From assembly GCA_002914845.1 (NCBI GenBank), contig JXTC01000004.1, positions 897,703-961,702 on the forward strand: a stretch of DNA of 64,000 bases, written 5' to 3'. Origin of the DNA: Trema orientale. Lineage: Eukaryota; Streptophyta; Magnoliopsida; Rosales; Cannabaceae. The notes under the pieces were generated by a model. That model was given only the letters and a program-made list of their open reading frames with translations. It searched no databases and was not told where the DNA came from. The translations under genes and the position numbers were made by a program. Positions 11,648-31,713 of the stretch are shown here, piece after piece. The stretch's first letter is position 1, and the number at the start of each line of letters is the position of its first letter.

Positions 11648-12660
11648 TTTTTAGGAAAGGATACAACACAATCATTCAAGCTTAAGAGTTTCTATAATGA
11701 ATACCAGTGTCACTCTGAGATTTTTTTCTAATTTTTTTCGTGTCTCTCTGGTTCTTTTTTTAATTTGGGATGAAGATAGGGCTACCAAGTTAATAGAGCG
11801 AAAGAGACACAAATAAGAAGTGAGACGACATATATAGACGGTATTTAATATTTTTAATTGATGATATTAAACGTGAATATAATTTAGAGAAAGTAGTATG
11901 TTACAAGTTCACAATAAGCTTTTGTCTTATAAAAGTATTTAGGTTATCAGATAATAATCTAATAGCTCAGAATAAAATTAAAAAGGAAGATTCTACTATA
12001 ACGTGTTTTTTTTTTTTTTTTTTTGGTGTACTATATATGTCATGGCTGCATATCATAACCTAAATATAGTCGTTTATTTAAACGCGACTCATGCAATATT
12101 ACTACTACAGTAGTATATAATGACATGTTTTGGTTGTTCTTTCCGTGTTAGGGTTCTCCTTCCAAAAAATTAAAATAAAATAGAAATAACAACTTCATCA
12201 TATTTATCATTCAATAATTTGAGAAAAATATATGATACAATGTCAAGGTAATGTAACATTAATTTGTGTTCATCGTGAGGCTAAAAACACATCTTGTTCT
12301 TATAAATAATGCAAGAGATTAAAGTAAAGAAGATCCACAACTCTACAAGCTCTGGCAGAGCAAAGCAAAATTCAAGTCAATTTCCACATTATCTAGCTAT
12401 ATTATTATATACTTTTTTTTTTGAGTCAACTATATTATTATATACCTTATGCAGGTATATAATAAAACAGCTAATATGGTGAATACATCTTGTCCGAAAC
12501 CCTACTGGAGCGGGAACCCTAGATATTCCATACCCTATATATTATCACTATAGATGGGATATATACCTACCGCACTTATCAAAACTGGGGCAAGTGAACG
12601 AATTCAAAACTAATGTAGAATCAGTATACAGTTTATGTCGAGGTCCCTATTGTATATGTG
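11648..12660. other. AT-rich intergenic DNA, nothing recognised
   Basis: Only short frames, poly-T runs and TA-rich pieces. No domain, tRNA or hairpin that I could support. Confidence 0.5.
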
Positions 12661-12674
12661 TGTATATATATGGG

Positions 12675-12912
12675 CACTAATCCAGTAGGTATTTTTTTTT
12701 TTTTATCTATGCATAGGTATTAATTTGGTCAATAGAAATTTTTTTTGCACATTTTTTTATATTAAAAAGTAAGAGAGAGAAAAAGCATTAATGATGCACG
12801 TCTTTTCATATATCTCATTTTAGCCATTGGATCATCATTTGATGATGATCTAATGACTAAAAAAAAATACCTACACATAAGTAAAAAAAAAAAATACCTA
12901 TTGGATTAGCAA
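12675..12912. mobile_element. MITE, (TA)n-bounded family A, copy 1
   Basis: The left end contains CTAATCCAGTAGGTA followed by a T tract, and the right end its near-complement (A tract then TACCTATTGGATTAG). Between lie AAGTAAGAGAGAG, GATGCACGTCTTTTCAT and a GATCATCATTTGATGATGATC palindrome-like core. Both flanks are (TA)n. Copies 2 and 3 are at 35104-35350 and 35351-35520. No coding capacity. Confidence 0.75.
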
Positions 12913-14054
12913 CACATATATATATATACCGTTCTAATCAAACAATATTAGAGCTCTATATTAAATTTATGTTTATATCCGCCTTTTGATCATTAACTGA
13001 TGCTAATTTTTTATGAGTCATGCACTTTTAGTCATAAGGAATCACAGTTGTCTAACAATACTATAGTTTACTTGTATGGCCTGAGGAAAGAACTGTGCTT
13101 GGAAATATTATTGTAAATGTGAAGATTTAATCAATTTGCAAAATAAATACTGTGTTCTCAAATGCTTGAGAATGAGAGGTAATTTGGACCATATAAGGAA
13201 GGATGATCTTAATCAATTATAGAAGTAAGGCACATAATATATACATAAGGGTCTTGTCATAGGGTATCATAGCCAATCACAACCACAGTGTGAGTCCTAC
13301 AAAATTTTTTTTGGAGAATAATGTCAACAAGCGCGTTGAGCTTCATAATAAGACAATTATTGTATCATACATCGCTTGAAAGGTATTTGGGTCTTATAAG
13401 GAAGGATAACCTTAATTTGTGTAAATATAATGTGAAATCCATGAAGCGGAAGATCAAAACCAACAAATATTTACACAAAGTGCAGGTCCTGATTGGGGTG
13501 GTTTGATTGTTGAAAAAACCAGTGATGTTGCGGTTTTTAACTTATAGTAATTTTAATAATTCTTATTTCCATCGTTGAGCTTATATTACGTCCAAAATGA
13601 ATTTAATTAGTTATATTTGGGGTAACAGTTAATTACTATCTTATTTTATTTTTGTAGCTTGTTGTCTCCCAAGTTCCATATGACTTTGTAGTGTATCAAG
13701 TATAAACAATATAATCATCCTTTCGTTAAAGAAAAGAGAAAAAAGAGAAAAAGAAATATAATAATACTCCTCAACTCTTAAAAATAATGAATCTTAATTA
13801 ATTGCCAGTAAGATTTGTCCATTTTCTTTTTAAAATGAAAATGACTCGTTTTCTTTAACTGTATTAATTACAAGTTTTCTTAAAAAAAAAAAAAAATTAA
13901 ATAGTTGCCCATATTTCAGATCTTAGGGGCGCCATTTCGTATCCTTTTTCATGTCCCGGCCGTATGAAGTTTGGGGACAGGGCTTCTCATTAAAAATACT
14001 TTAGATAAATAAAAAATGACAATAATAAAAAAGAGTTGGGAAGAGTGGCGGCGG
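12913..14054. other. AT-rich intergenic DNA, nothing recognised
   Basis: There is no supported gene. A short imperfect direct repeat (TATAAGGAAGGAT at about 13193 and about 13396) is the only internal structure noticed. Confidence 0.5.
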
Positions 14055-14062
14055 CTAGGTTG

Positions 14063-14634
14063 TAGGAATGGCAATGGGGCGGATCGGGGACGGTTTTTTA
14101 ATTACCATCCCCATCCCCGAAAGCCAATCACAATACCATACCCGCTCCATTAACCATTCTTTTGGATGCGGGGACGGTGCGGGTATTAACCAATGGATAA
14201 CGGAGAAAACCGCGGTTACCCATTACCCATTGATAATATTAAAATATTAAAAAATTAAGATGAAAATACTAAATCCTTTTCATAATCAACAAAATATTAA
14301 ACACAACAATATACTAATAATTTTTAAACTCTAAAATTTAAATATATAAGTACATATAACTCTCCAAAATCATTATTTTACCAAAGATATAATAATATTG
14401 ATAGTGTAAAATTAAATAGATATTTATATGTATAATAATTTTTCTATGTAAATATATATATCGGGGCGGGTACGGTGCGGATTATACAAATACCGTCCCC
14501 GCACCATACCCGCATATTAACGGTACGGTTATTCCCCGCTCCGGTCATTTTCCCCGCTTGAGCGGTTTTTCTCCTCCCCATTCGGATCGGATAACCATGG
14601 ATACCCGTAACCATGGGTTATATTGCCATCCCTA
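14063..14634. mobile_element. Non-autonomous hAT element with perfect 8-bp duplication
   Basis: The element starts TAGGAATGGCAAT and ends ATTGCCATCCCTA, a terminal inverted repeat of the hAT type. It is flanked by an exact 8-bp duplication CTAGGTTG (14055-14062 and 14635-14642), the size hAT transposases make. The subterminal 150 bp on each side are strikingly GC-rich (GGGGCGGATCGGGGACGG and similar) and mutually inverted, while the centre is AT-rich. There is no transposase frame, so mobilisation would be in trans. Confidence 0.9.
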
Positions 14635-15952
14635 CTAGGTTGTATGTTGCAAAAAAGGCTATATATGCTTGGACTTTTTAATTTTTAATTTTTTTTGAAA
14701 GAGGACTTTATAATCTTTATTCCTTAGTTTTACTTTTATTTTTATTTCTTTTGTTTTTTTTTTATTTTTTAATGATGAGGATACTTATTGGTGAGAATTA
14801 TTTCTTTATTGCCGCTCGAAAGAGTGTTAATTTAGAAAGAAAACTAAACCAAAATATATAATTTCGACCCACTAATTATAGGGGAAAGAGAATTTCGTAG
14901 TCATTTCAATTTGGTATCACTAATCCTATAAAATTAAGGTCGTGCCTTATATATAGAGCTTTCATATTAGAGTGGGCTTACTATTTCCTTACGTCCTAAC
15001 ACACTCAAGGGAAATGCAAATTTTCTAAGTCATTTATAATTTGAAGCTAAAGAGTAGGGGGGGAAAAGGGCAATATTTTGTAATACTTGAGGTACCCAAG
15101 AGTATTATTATTTGTCACTTATCAGTGCCATAAGTTACTGTACTCTAAATTTGAAAGATTATATATCATTTAGAACCTTTAAGGTTTAGAGTACAGTCGA
15201 TATAACTCAATACTAATAATAGAAAAAAAGTGATAAGAGCAAGTTGGCCGTACATTTCATACATGGTAACAACTAACAAAAGTATGTTAGTAATTAGTAC
15301 TTGTAAAAGGGTATCGAAAAATTGGGAAAACTATACCTTCTAAAAGTGAATTTTAATAAAAGATCCTATACATGTATTATAGCTTTTTACAAAATAACCT
15401 TATAGCATGATTAAGCGTGGTGTTGACCATAGTTGAGAAATACTCCTTTGCAAATAATTTAAAACCATAAAACTTTTACTAAAGGCCACTTCCAAAATGG
15501 TCTATTTTACAAAGGAATCTATGTGTGAATATATATTCACATTTATATAATTTGTATTTTTCTTTATTTTAATATAAAAAAACAATTTTGTTCATTCAAA
15601 AAATCAATTAGACAATTGAACTACGTGTAAGTCCTAATAAAAGACAATCCATCAAACCATTGAATTTGACTTCGGATAGAAAGGAAAAAATTGTGCATGG
15701 ATCTCAAAATTTTCTTTTTTATTTTTTTTTTAAAAGGATTATCCTTTACACTCAAGTTTACTTTTTTAATTAATACTAAATTGACTCTTCTGCATAGAAT
15801 CTTTAAAGACATAGATTATTCTAGAGATATGAATCTTAGAAGGTTTAAATTTAGAAGAAAACTACTGAAAAAAAATAAGAAACGAAAAGTAAAATACTCA
15901 ACAAAAATAATTGAAATAACTGAGTAAAATCCACACATATCTAGATTATAAT

Positions 15953-16193
15953 GGAAGGGGGTGAGGCTAAGAATTTATTTTAGATAGGGCAAAAATCAAA
16001 CGTGTTTCAATTATAAATTGGCGTAACTCAAAATTTAGGGGGCATATTTAAAATTTTACAAGTTCAAGAGGGGCAAGCTAAGTTTAAAGGATGAAAAGAC
16101 TAATTTTGAAAACAAAAATGACATGCTATTTACAAAAAAAATAAAATTTAGGAGGACAATTACCCCTTCTAGGCCCTACGTGGCTCCGCCCCA
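15953..16193. mobile_element. Possible degenerate hAT-like remnant
   Basis: The right end reads, on the minus strand, GGGGCGGAGCCACGTAGGG, a typical hAT terminus. The left end GGGGGTGAGGCTAAG is a weak match to it. No clear target duplication is visible, so the boundaries and the call are tentative. Confidence 0.35.
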
Positions 16194-16199
16194 GTGGAA

Positions 16200-17690
16200 A
16201 GATACCTATATAGATATAGGAATGAAGTTACCCTTTTCACAATTGAAAGATTTATTAAAACAAAAAGAAAATAAACGAAAATAAAAATTATTGGGGAAAT
16301 CCTATAAAAGATGGAGAGCAACAAAAAAGACTAAAAAGTACCCCTCTTCAGTGGGTAAATATCAAGAGGTAGAAGAAATTTTCAGAGAGAGAGAGGCTAA
16401 TATAGGATTTCTACCATGTAGTCTCTCAAGTATAATAATAATAATAATAATAATATTAGAGTTCATACCCTAAATTTTATTTGTTCTAGTCCGAAAACTT
16501 TGCGAACATATGTGTCGTTTTTTATAATTGGGAGAATGTTTTTGTATTGGACTGATTTTTCCGTACTATTTTCGTCCGTACACATGTATTTTAGGATTTT
16601 GGGATTCTATATATTTTGATTTCACCGTGTAATACTCTACTTTCTGTACCTTACTTTCAATATAGTGAAATTTTCTTCCCTGCCAGCGATTTTTCCTAAT
16701 TAGAATTTTCCATTTAAATTTGTATGTTCTTGTTTTCATTCTTTTGTTAATTATCGTTCGTTAATTCTCAACAAATATAGCAGTTCTCACACTATGTCAG
16801 CCATACGATGTTGCTGTTATGATTTATTATTCTCTTGGAGAGGGTTAATTTGCAAACATATATAGCAACATATCAGGTTTATGCATGTAGTATATTAATG
16901 CAAGAACGACTTGCAAATGTCCCTGATGAAGATTGATAGCGACCATTTTTTTATTTTCGTTTCTTTTTTTATTTTATGTCCTTCTGACGCATATGATTAT
17001 TTTAACCAAACTATATATATACGTATATATATATATATTAAACGTTGCTGTATCTTTCAAAAAGCTCTCAACCAAGTAGACTAGTGATTCGGGGTTAACA
17101 ACTTGCACTAAAAATGTAAAATATCTCTCTAGACTCTAATGGTGATTTATGTAAATATATATACATTATAACACATAAGGTGACTATACTCGCACCCCAT
17201 ATTCAGATGTAGGCACCCTAGCAAAATTTATTCAATTAAAAATGAATTAAAACTTTAAAAAAAAATATAATTCCTAAATTGCCCGTTCTCCTTCATATTA
17301 TTTGAATTTTCATACACCGTATATCTCATCACCTGCAGTACTTCCTCTTTTTATTTTTTCACCTCCGTTCAAAAGCCATCATGTTATTGGCTTTATTAAA
17401 GATTTTTGTTTTTGCATTTCGAACACACACAACCAGTGCACAAGGATCAAGATTGAAGATTAAGACTTTCATTTTTAAGACAAGATAACTATGTTTAAAA
17501 AAAAAAAAAAACAAGGGAGATTGTGGAAAAGCAACATCGAATTAAGATCTCAACAAATACCTAAAGCTTATTTTTATTATTATTAACTGCTATCAATAAA
17601 TCTTTGCTGAACGTATTTTCGTAAAATGGCTTATAATCTAATATGGACACTTGAAGTCCTTCCTTTTAGTTTTGGTACCCCAAAAAATGT
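16200..17690. other. AT-rich intergenic DNA, nothing recognised
   Basis: Short frames only; an (ATA)n tract near 16432-16456 and TA-rich tracts near 17015-17040. Confidence 0.5.
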
Positions 17691-17694
17691 GTAT

Positions 17695-18512
17695 TTCAAT
17701 AAGAGTTTATTACATTTTTATACTTTTTATTTTGACTATTTTTTCTGTTTATACATTGTGTTTTGGTCATTATCAATATTAACTTTCAGATTTGAAATTG
17801 TAACAAATTTATACACTCTCTCATTCAAACACTAATTTTAACAATTGAGTTTACCAAAATACCGTTTTAAATATTAAAGATATATATTTTAATACTTAAA
17901 TTAAATCTAGCTACTAAAATAAAAAATATTAAAAAAATAATTAAAAAAATCCTATAAATATTACATTTTTATACTTTTTATTACTTTTTATACTTTTTAT
18001 TTCAATAAGAGTTTATTACATTTTTATACTTTTTATTTTGACTATTTTTTCAGTTTATATATTGTGTTTTAGTTATTATCAATATTAACCTTCAGATTTG
18101 AAATTGTAACAAATTTATACACTCTCTGATTCAAACACTAATTTTAACAATTGAGTTTACTAAAATATCCTTTTAAATATTAAAGATATATATTTTAATA
18201 CTTAAATTAAATCTAGCTGCTAAAATAAAAAATATTAAAAAATAATTAAAAAATCCTATAAATATAAATATTATTTATAAACATTTTTATCAATTTTTTA
18301 GTTAAGCTTTAAATTTGAACTTCTTTTAAAATATATATTTGAACTTTAAAAGATATTTTGATAAACATAATTGTCAAAATTAGTGTTTAACCAAGAGAAT
18401 ATATAACTGTATAAATTTACTACAAATTCTAAATTAGAATGTAGATATTGATAATAACCAAAACATACTGTATAGACTGAATAAACAGTCAAAATACAAT
18501 GTAATTATCTCT
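17695..18512. mobile_element. Foldback-like element: tandem arm plus inverted arm
   Basis: A block of about 270 bp (17695-17965) is repeated in the same direction at 18001-18270, starting TTCAATAAGAGTTTATTAC in both. A third, diverged copy lies in the opposite direction at about 18298-18512, recognisable from the complement of GGTTATTATCAATAT and AACACTAATTTT. The sequence is extremely AT-rich and has no coding capacity. The layout fits a foldback element or long-terminal-inverted-repeat MITE in which one arm was duplicated. Confidence 0.6.
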
Positions 18513-18519
18513 TTTAATA

Positions 18520-21500
18520 TTATAAAATTTAGTCTGTTTTTCATTCTGATCAACAAACACAAAATTTAGTCTGTTTTTCCGTGAGAAGTATATCAACAGG
18601 AACATATTCAACTCTTAATTTGGGGGTATATGCTTTTTTATTAAAAAAAAATGTCCTTCCCTTTTGATTAATTTGTCATCCTTTGTTGTCTTTTAGATAC
18701 GAAAAATTATAAATAAAAAAATTAATAAAAAGATGAGTGCCTTTATGCCATTTGGGTGCCAATATAGTTTTTTTTTTTTCAATCCTAGTATATATATATA
18801 TATATAAATACATGTTTGTTATAAAACATTTCATTGATCAGAGTTCAAAATTATAAGTATAACACATATTATTAATATAAAATTTTATTAATCTTTCCCG
18901 AAAATTTAAAGGGAAGAAAGTTGCAAACATTAGTGTTTACATTTAAAATATATCTAGCCACAAATTTCTTATAGAACATATGCATTTTACACCATTAATT
19001 TAAATTTATTTTTTTGGGGTAATGACACCATTAAATTAAAACCATAATATTTGGATCGAAATGGAAAACGTCATGAATTTTAGTTGCTTTAATCACTAGA
19101 GTATAAGAGACTTAATTTGGACTACACACGCCGCGTTTATGATTTCTTCTTATATGCTTTAAATTGGCTCTAACTAATAACTACGCAGATATCTTGAAAT
19201 CACATACGCACACAATAAGTTTTGAGAGTTTTTCATAGGTTAGGGACCCAATCATGAGGTTTTTGCATGACTGACAATAATTTAAGCCAGTTACTTTTTC
19301 TTCTATTTTTGGGGCTAAAATAGAAGGTGGGCCATTGCTACGTGTAATGTTTACGACCAAAATAATTTCCCCACGTAAATATGAGTTTTTAGAATCACTG
19401 AAGTTTTAAAACCTATATATATAAACTTTTTTTGGAGTCTATTTTATTAATGCTATTAAGTACTAACGCTGAATCGGAAACTTAGATTAGGATTTTGGGT
19501 AAAGCACAATTTTGAAACTATAAATCTAGTAATCTAGCTTAATGATGAACTTAATCAAATTTTATTTATCCATACGTAGAAATTTTTATATTGTATTTTC
19601 CTATAAAAGTGACGGTCTCAGTCCAAATACGTTTGCCTCCTTTTTCAACTATAGATGAGGAAAACCTTACTTTGACTTACCAAAATATACTAAAAAAATT
19701 CACCAATAATATTTTAGCCACAATAAAATCTTTATGTGAAAAGAAAATTTTAATTCAACTAAAAATTTATTATGATTGGAAAATAGCATTTGGCACAAAT
19801 TGTGACTAATTTACTTTTAGTTACGACCTTTTATATATGTAGTAATGAAAATAGTTGATTAAAACTAGACTTAGTCAAAACAAATTGCATTTTTTATGAC
19901 TCAATTTTTTTCCACAGATTTTATAGTTATGACATAATGGTGATAAAAAAAAAATTTAGTGCTAGGGGTTAATTGATTTTGTTTTTTGTTTTTTTTTTTT
20001 TTAAATAATGGTTGAAAATCCGGTCCAAAATTAATTGAGACGCAATTTAATGAATTTTAATTAATTAGCTCGCTAGACGGTGAAGGGACGTTTTGCCCTA
20101 TTTTCGCTTGGAGTGGGCGGATGGGAGACCCAGCCGAAAAAAAAAATGGCATACTTTGATCAAAGCCAAGAAAGTCAATTCTTAGCAAAAATGAGATTAA
20201 AAATAAAGAAAAAAAAAATCCAAGCATACCAAATAAATTCTTATAGCCACATGTGGGTTTTGCCGTAAAATCACAGAATAAATTATTGTAATGCAACAGT
20301 TGCATTATTGCTCGACAACTCAGAAATGTGTTACTCAGAATAAAAATAAATAATTATGATGCAAACAACTCATAAATGTATTACTGTAGTAAGAAGAACT
20401 AAAGGTTTTTATTTTCCATCCTTATTTTCTTTTTGTTGGCTAAGAAAAGTGAATCTACCAATTAGGGCATGTTAATGCTATAGGTAAATGTGGTTTGAAA
20501 TTTTGAACTCGACTCATGGGGCAAGTGGTGTTTAGAAGTTACACATACTTAGGTTTAGGTTAGACATACAAATGCTTGATCCAGTCCCCACCCTTTTCCA
20601 TTTGAGTTAGTTACTTAGTTCTCATAATGTTGGAGGGGACTATAACTAGTCAAATTATTTAATTCCAACCTTTCTTTTTTTTTTTTTTTTTTTTTTTTGA
20701 GTTTCAACGAGAGAGAAAATAACGATCATTAATGATACTTTCTTATGAAAAGAAGATGTAAATATGACACTTCAAGAACAATGATACTTTTTCTTACACA
20801 ATTTTTTTTTTTTGGGGGTGCTCAAATGTAGAATTTTAACATTTTTAATATGATCAAGCAACTCGAAATCGGGATTTTCAAAATTCTAAACGTATGAAAA
20901 GCAAAAGGGTCATTCATCAATTGGGTTTTCCTTTTTTCAACCATTTGGTCAAAAACATGATTTCATGTGTATATTTTAAAAAGGCATTATAGAGTTTTGG
21001 CCTTTGTTTATGCAATAAACAGACGATAAAGTGGAAAATGTAACAAAGTGTCCAGTGATTATATAATTATTTTCGTTTGTAAATAATGACAAAGGTGGCT
21101 TTTTACAGTCAAAGTTGCAATGAAGTGGTTTCTCGATCCACAGACCGCTGCTTTGGCATTTCTGGTGCAGAGATAATAGCAAGTAGGCGACACAAGTAGT
21201 GGCTTGCAGTAGAGCTCATGGACTGATCAGAAAGACGTTGGATTCATATAATATATAAATTGGATGACACTGTTTTCGTTACAAAATCCAGTCAGTAACT
21301 CATTAGAGAAAAAAAAAATTAAAATAACTAATATTTTTAAGTACCAAAAATAAGAGCTCATTTGTCATTACAGAAACAATCTCCAATTTTCAAATCATAT
21401 AAATAACGGCTTCAGATTTTAAAAGATTGTTAATGACCCACTTGGGGTTGATGATTGATCATTTTCTACATTATTATGATTTGAAAAAATAGTCTAATAA

Positions 21501-22320
21501 TAGTGTACATATATTGCAAGTTGTCTATGAGATTATCTAGTGAATTAGATGAATGAAGACAATGAACTAGATCAATTTGTTCATTCCCTCTCTCTGCGTA
21601 CTGACAAACAAAAATTGGTCAGTACAACAAAAGAATACTGCCACAAAAGAAATGAACCCTTGTAGTCTCAAATTTTGAAGGTTTTTTTTAAAAAAAAATT
21701 AAGTTTTTTAGGTTAAGTGATAAGTTACACTATGAGGTAATTAACTCTCCTCAATTTGTTTATAGTTCCTCCTCCTCACCTATTGAAGGCGAAATTTTAT
21801 GCCAAGTAATTTGCTGACTTGACTAATTAGCACCTTTTAGAATTTCACACTTTAATTTGTACATTGAGAGAGAGAGAGAGCGCTTTTGTTGAACCTTTCT
21901 TTTCGGTTTTCAATTTTTATATTTATATGCCTCTTCAATTTGTATGTTTACTGGTGAGAGTCTGTGTTGCCTTTTTCCAAGTAAAAAGATCACATGTAAA
22001 GTAACTCGAAGTTGGTTTTTATTTGTTCCGTTTGTGTAATTAAAATATTAGGTATTTACAATGTATTCATTCTTGAGAAATGAAAATCTAAATCGTTTAT
22101 TTTCGGAATTTACTACGAGAGAAGAAGATTAACACTTTCATCTTTATTCCTTCTTAATATGTATCATGTTTCATAATCTTCTCAGTTCAGTAAATTCAGA
22201 GAATTTAGTAAACACGTTATATTCGGCATTAGTCCTCGTATGTAAAATAAAATTAAAAATAAAATCAAACTTGTGGTATAATACCAATTAACTGTCAAGC
22301 AGTGGAAATTTTTTTTTCCG
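18520..22320. other. AT-rich intergenic DNA, nothing firmly recognised
   Basis: Homopolymer tracts (for example T22 near 20677-20698), TA repeats near 18789-18806 and short frames without domains. I see no RNA gene or complete transposon here. Confidence 0.5.
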
Positions 22321-22329
22321 TGTATTAAC

Positions 22330-22813
22330 TGTGTACATAAAACACAGTTTTGCTCCGTATAAGAGAAAAAAAAGAACACGGTGAAGGAAACCGTGTATTG
22401 ACTGCGTATTTTATATAGAAATAATATGTAAATAGTTGGTGAGAAGGTTAGTGATCCAAACCTATAAATAATGGTCCTATTCTTTCATTCTACTCATCCC
22501 AGAGTGTGAGAAACACCAAGTATTGTGAGAGTAAAATTAGAGTGAGTTTACTCTTGAGAGTTAGAGAAAAATACAATTTTTCTCTTAGGTGTATTCGGGG
22601 TCTGGAGTGTGAGTTAAGAGTATTGAATGTAAACACTTGTAAAGGTTCTTTTTCTCCCAGTAGTGAAGATCTGCAGCAGCTCCGTAGACGTAGCCAATTT
22701 GGTGAACCAAGCTAATTTTGTGTGTGTCTTGTTTATTTATTTTGGTATTATTTTTTGTATTTATTTTATCACGTCCACTATTATTTGTTTATTGGGAAAG
22801 TTATTCCCTAACA
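22330..22813 (+). mobile_element. Probable Copia-type solo LTR
   Basis: The 3' part carries hallmarks of Copia LTRs: a TATA box (CCTATAAATAATGG, about 22461), then GTAAACACTTGTAAAGGTTC and AGCTCCGTAGACGTAG with GGTGAACCAAG, ending CCCTAACA. A candidate 5-bp duplication TTAAC stands at 22325-22329 and 22814-22818, giving an LTR that begins TGTGTACA. The 5' boundary is less certain because the ends are not a close inverted repeat. No internal retrotransposon sequence flanks it. Confidence 0.6.
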
Positions 22814-23002
22814 TTAACATCCCTCTAAAAGAAATACCAATTAACCTGTCGCTAGTTCGCATAAACTATAATAAATTTCCGAAAGAAAATTACTTGTCGT
22901 TTATTCAACTTTAGAAATAACACACTTAGAATTTAGAAATGAGAGAATATATATCGTTTGTCGTTTGTGAATATTTACTAGTACTTTAGCTTTTGCCATG
23001 TA

Positions 23003-23580
23003 GGCCCCGTTTGGGGAGCTGGACTATAGGGAGGAACTGGACTCATTTGTCCATTCCCATATTTGGGCTTGTGGAAGAACTGGACAAAAGAGTTCAGCCT
23101 TCCAATTTAATCCTGCATGGAGGAGACAAAGTTGTCCTCTTGTGAACTTATGTTTAAATAAGCCATTGAGCTCTTTTTTTTTTTTCCCCTTTCTTTCTTT
23201 TTTTTTTCTTTTCTTTTTGCTTTCCATATTTTTTTTCTAAACTTTTTTCTTAAAAATAAAAAATTTTATTTTGAATTCAACAATACTATACTCCCAGTCC
23301 TAGTTTTATTATAAAAAAAATTAAGTATAATATTTTATTTAGATAAAAATCTTATTTTTACTTGTTATATTATGTAAAAACTTATTTATTTATCTTATTG
23401 AAAAATTAGATTGCACTCATAAATCTAAAATTAATTTGTTATGTAAATAGACTTTTAATCCTAAATTGCACCAAACATATTACAATACTAAATAGTCTAA
23501 TCTATTTCAATCCAATCCAGTCCAAACTAATAATTCAGTCTAATCCAATCTAATCCGGTGTACCAAATGACAACACACCT
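23003..23580. mobile_element. Possible PIF/Harbinger- or hAT-type MITE
   Basis: Begins GGCCCCGTTTGGGGAGCTGG, a very common plant MITE terminus, and ends in TGTACCAAATGACAACACAC, a weak inverted match. The subterminal parts contain repeated GGACT/AGTCC motifs in opposite directions. No confident target duplication. Confidence 0.4.
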
Positions 23581-24171
23581 TGAACTAAAAACATGATATC
23601 CTAGTCCACAGTGTAATTTAACGACATGTTGTTTTTAAATTTCAACAAGTTTAGAAAATGCACCAGAGAAAATGACATCTTTTTCATGTCATTTTTAAGA
23701 AATAAACAGGACTTATCTGTCAAATTCAAAAGTTGAGAACCAAAAAGAACGTCCTTGAGAATATAGTACTATTAAAATCACAAATATTATAATTTATTAG
23801 TTTAAAATAAAATTAAATGTTGGGCGACAATGTGTGCTCCCTTTTTTTCCAACTCTCATGTCTTATTTACGACATGTTTACTTGAATAAAATATTCCACA
23901 TTTTAAAAATAATTAAGTCCACATATTAAAAAATAAGACACGAAAGTATAATAGAGATTGAAGCTAGCACTCCTCATTATATTTATGATGCTGCAGATCT
24001 TATTAAATAATGTGAATCAATAATTTGACGAAGAAGATATGATATCACATAATTACTTATTATTTGACGTCTCTCTTTACTCCTTTGAGACTACTCATTA
24101 CTCTCTTGTCTATTTTTAGTCTCTAAAGATCACCTAAATCCTATTTTACTGCCAACTTTTGAAATGTCTTA

Positions 24172-25023
24172 ACTATGCTTGGTAGGAGGAAAGAAAATAT
24201 GAGGGAAAAAAAAAATGAGGGATAGAAAATGTCTGGAATGAAAAGAAAAGTGTTTTTCCTCTATACTTGTTTGGTATGGAGAGATAGAAAAAAAAAACGG
24301 TTTGCTATAACATGACTATTTTTTTCTTGGTAAACATAACATGACTATTTTACTCTTAATGTAATGATTTTAAAAATTGGTATGCAATACTAATTTGGTA
24401 AATTTAATTTTTTAATTTGTTAAAATCTTTTTCCTTCGTTTCTCTCCAATTTGAAGGAAAATAAATTTATGGGCCCCACCTTATTTTTTTCCCATCTCCT
24501 TTTCTCTTCCTTTCTCTTTTCCTTCCTACTAAATATTTTTTTGTTTTCTCTCCCTATTTCCCTCATACTCTTTCTTTTTTCTCTCTTTTCTCTCTTACCA
24601 AACACAGTAAGTTTGGTAGAAAGGAAAGAAAATTGGAAGGAAGGAAAAAAAAAGAGGAAAAAAAAATAGGAGTGATAGAAATGAAAATTAATTTTCTTTA
24701 TGTTCATTGGTACATTCTACATAGGAAAGAAAGAAAATTGAAATTTGATAAAATTACAATTTAATTATTATAAATCTAATAATTAATTTAAAAACTAAGA
24801 GAAAATTAGTAATTTCATTTAATTATAAGCGTTCCAAACTTTCCTTCCACTTCTCTTCATTTTAGAGAGAATAAATTATGGTGGGCCTCACTGATTTTTC
24901 CTCCCTCTTCCCCTTTCCACCCTATTTTTTCTTATACTAAACAAGATAATTTTTACTTTCCTTTCATTTTTCCCTCTAACCTTTTCTTTCCTCTCCCTTT
25001 TCCCCTCTACCAAACGTAGCCTT
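24172..25023. mobile_element. Purine/pyrimidine-biased inverted-repeat MITE block, perhaps two units
   Basis: The left end (CTATGCTTGGTAGGAGGAAAG) is purine-rich and the right end (CTCTACCAAACGTAGCCTTAG) is its approximate complement with a pyrimidine-rich arm. A second TTACCAAACACAGTAAGTTTGG junction at about 24596 suggests two related elements side by side. No coding capacity. Confidence 0.45.
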
Positions 25024-25703
25024 AGACTTGGACTTGGTCCTTAAAACATGATTCATGTAGCGTAATTTAGCGTTTGAAGGCTTAGGAGTCAGGCCAAACT
25101 GAGATAAAAATATAATTCGAGGCCAAGGTTAATGCTTTTCAAAAGTCCGGAATCAATATACGAGGTTAAATCTAATAATCAAGGACCAAGGTAAAATTAA
25201 ACCCAAATTTAAAGACAAACTTTGACAAGAGACGACACATCATTCTTAGCGCTTACGCGACATCAAAATTTAGAAGACAAGCGACATGTCCTACTGCAAG
25301 AGCAATAGGCCTAGTACCTTACTGAGGGGTATGTCGCTTTCAACATAAAACGGCAAACGTATCTTTCCAAAAACAAAATGCAACCACAAATGAAATGCAG
25401 CAAGCTGTATAGAGGAAAAATCGTTTAGGAACAGGCAAGCATGACTCATTAGCAAATAACAAACCATAAGTTCAATGGACGCATTCCGAAATAAAAATTT
25501 TCATCGCCGCAAAATGCAATACAGAAACCAGTCTCTGAGCATAATTATTGACACTTTGGCTCATATCAGTTTAACACTGATTAATGCAACAATTATTCGT
25601 CGAAATCTGTCCCTATAACAATCTGTCATCCTTTCAGATGCTTCTCTCCATTCTAGGAAACATTTGCTGCTTAAACTACCATTCACTTCTCGAAGGGCAA
25701 GTC

Positions 25704-31713
<6,010 letters not shown>

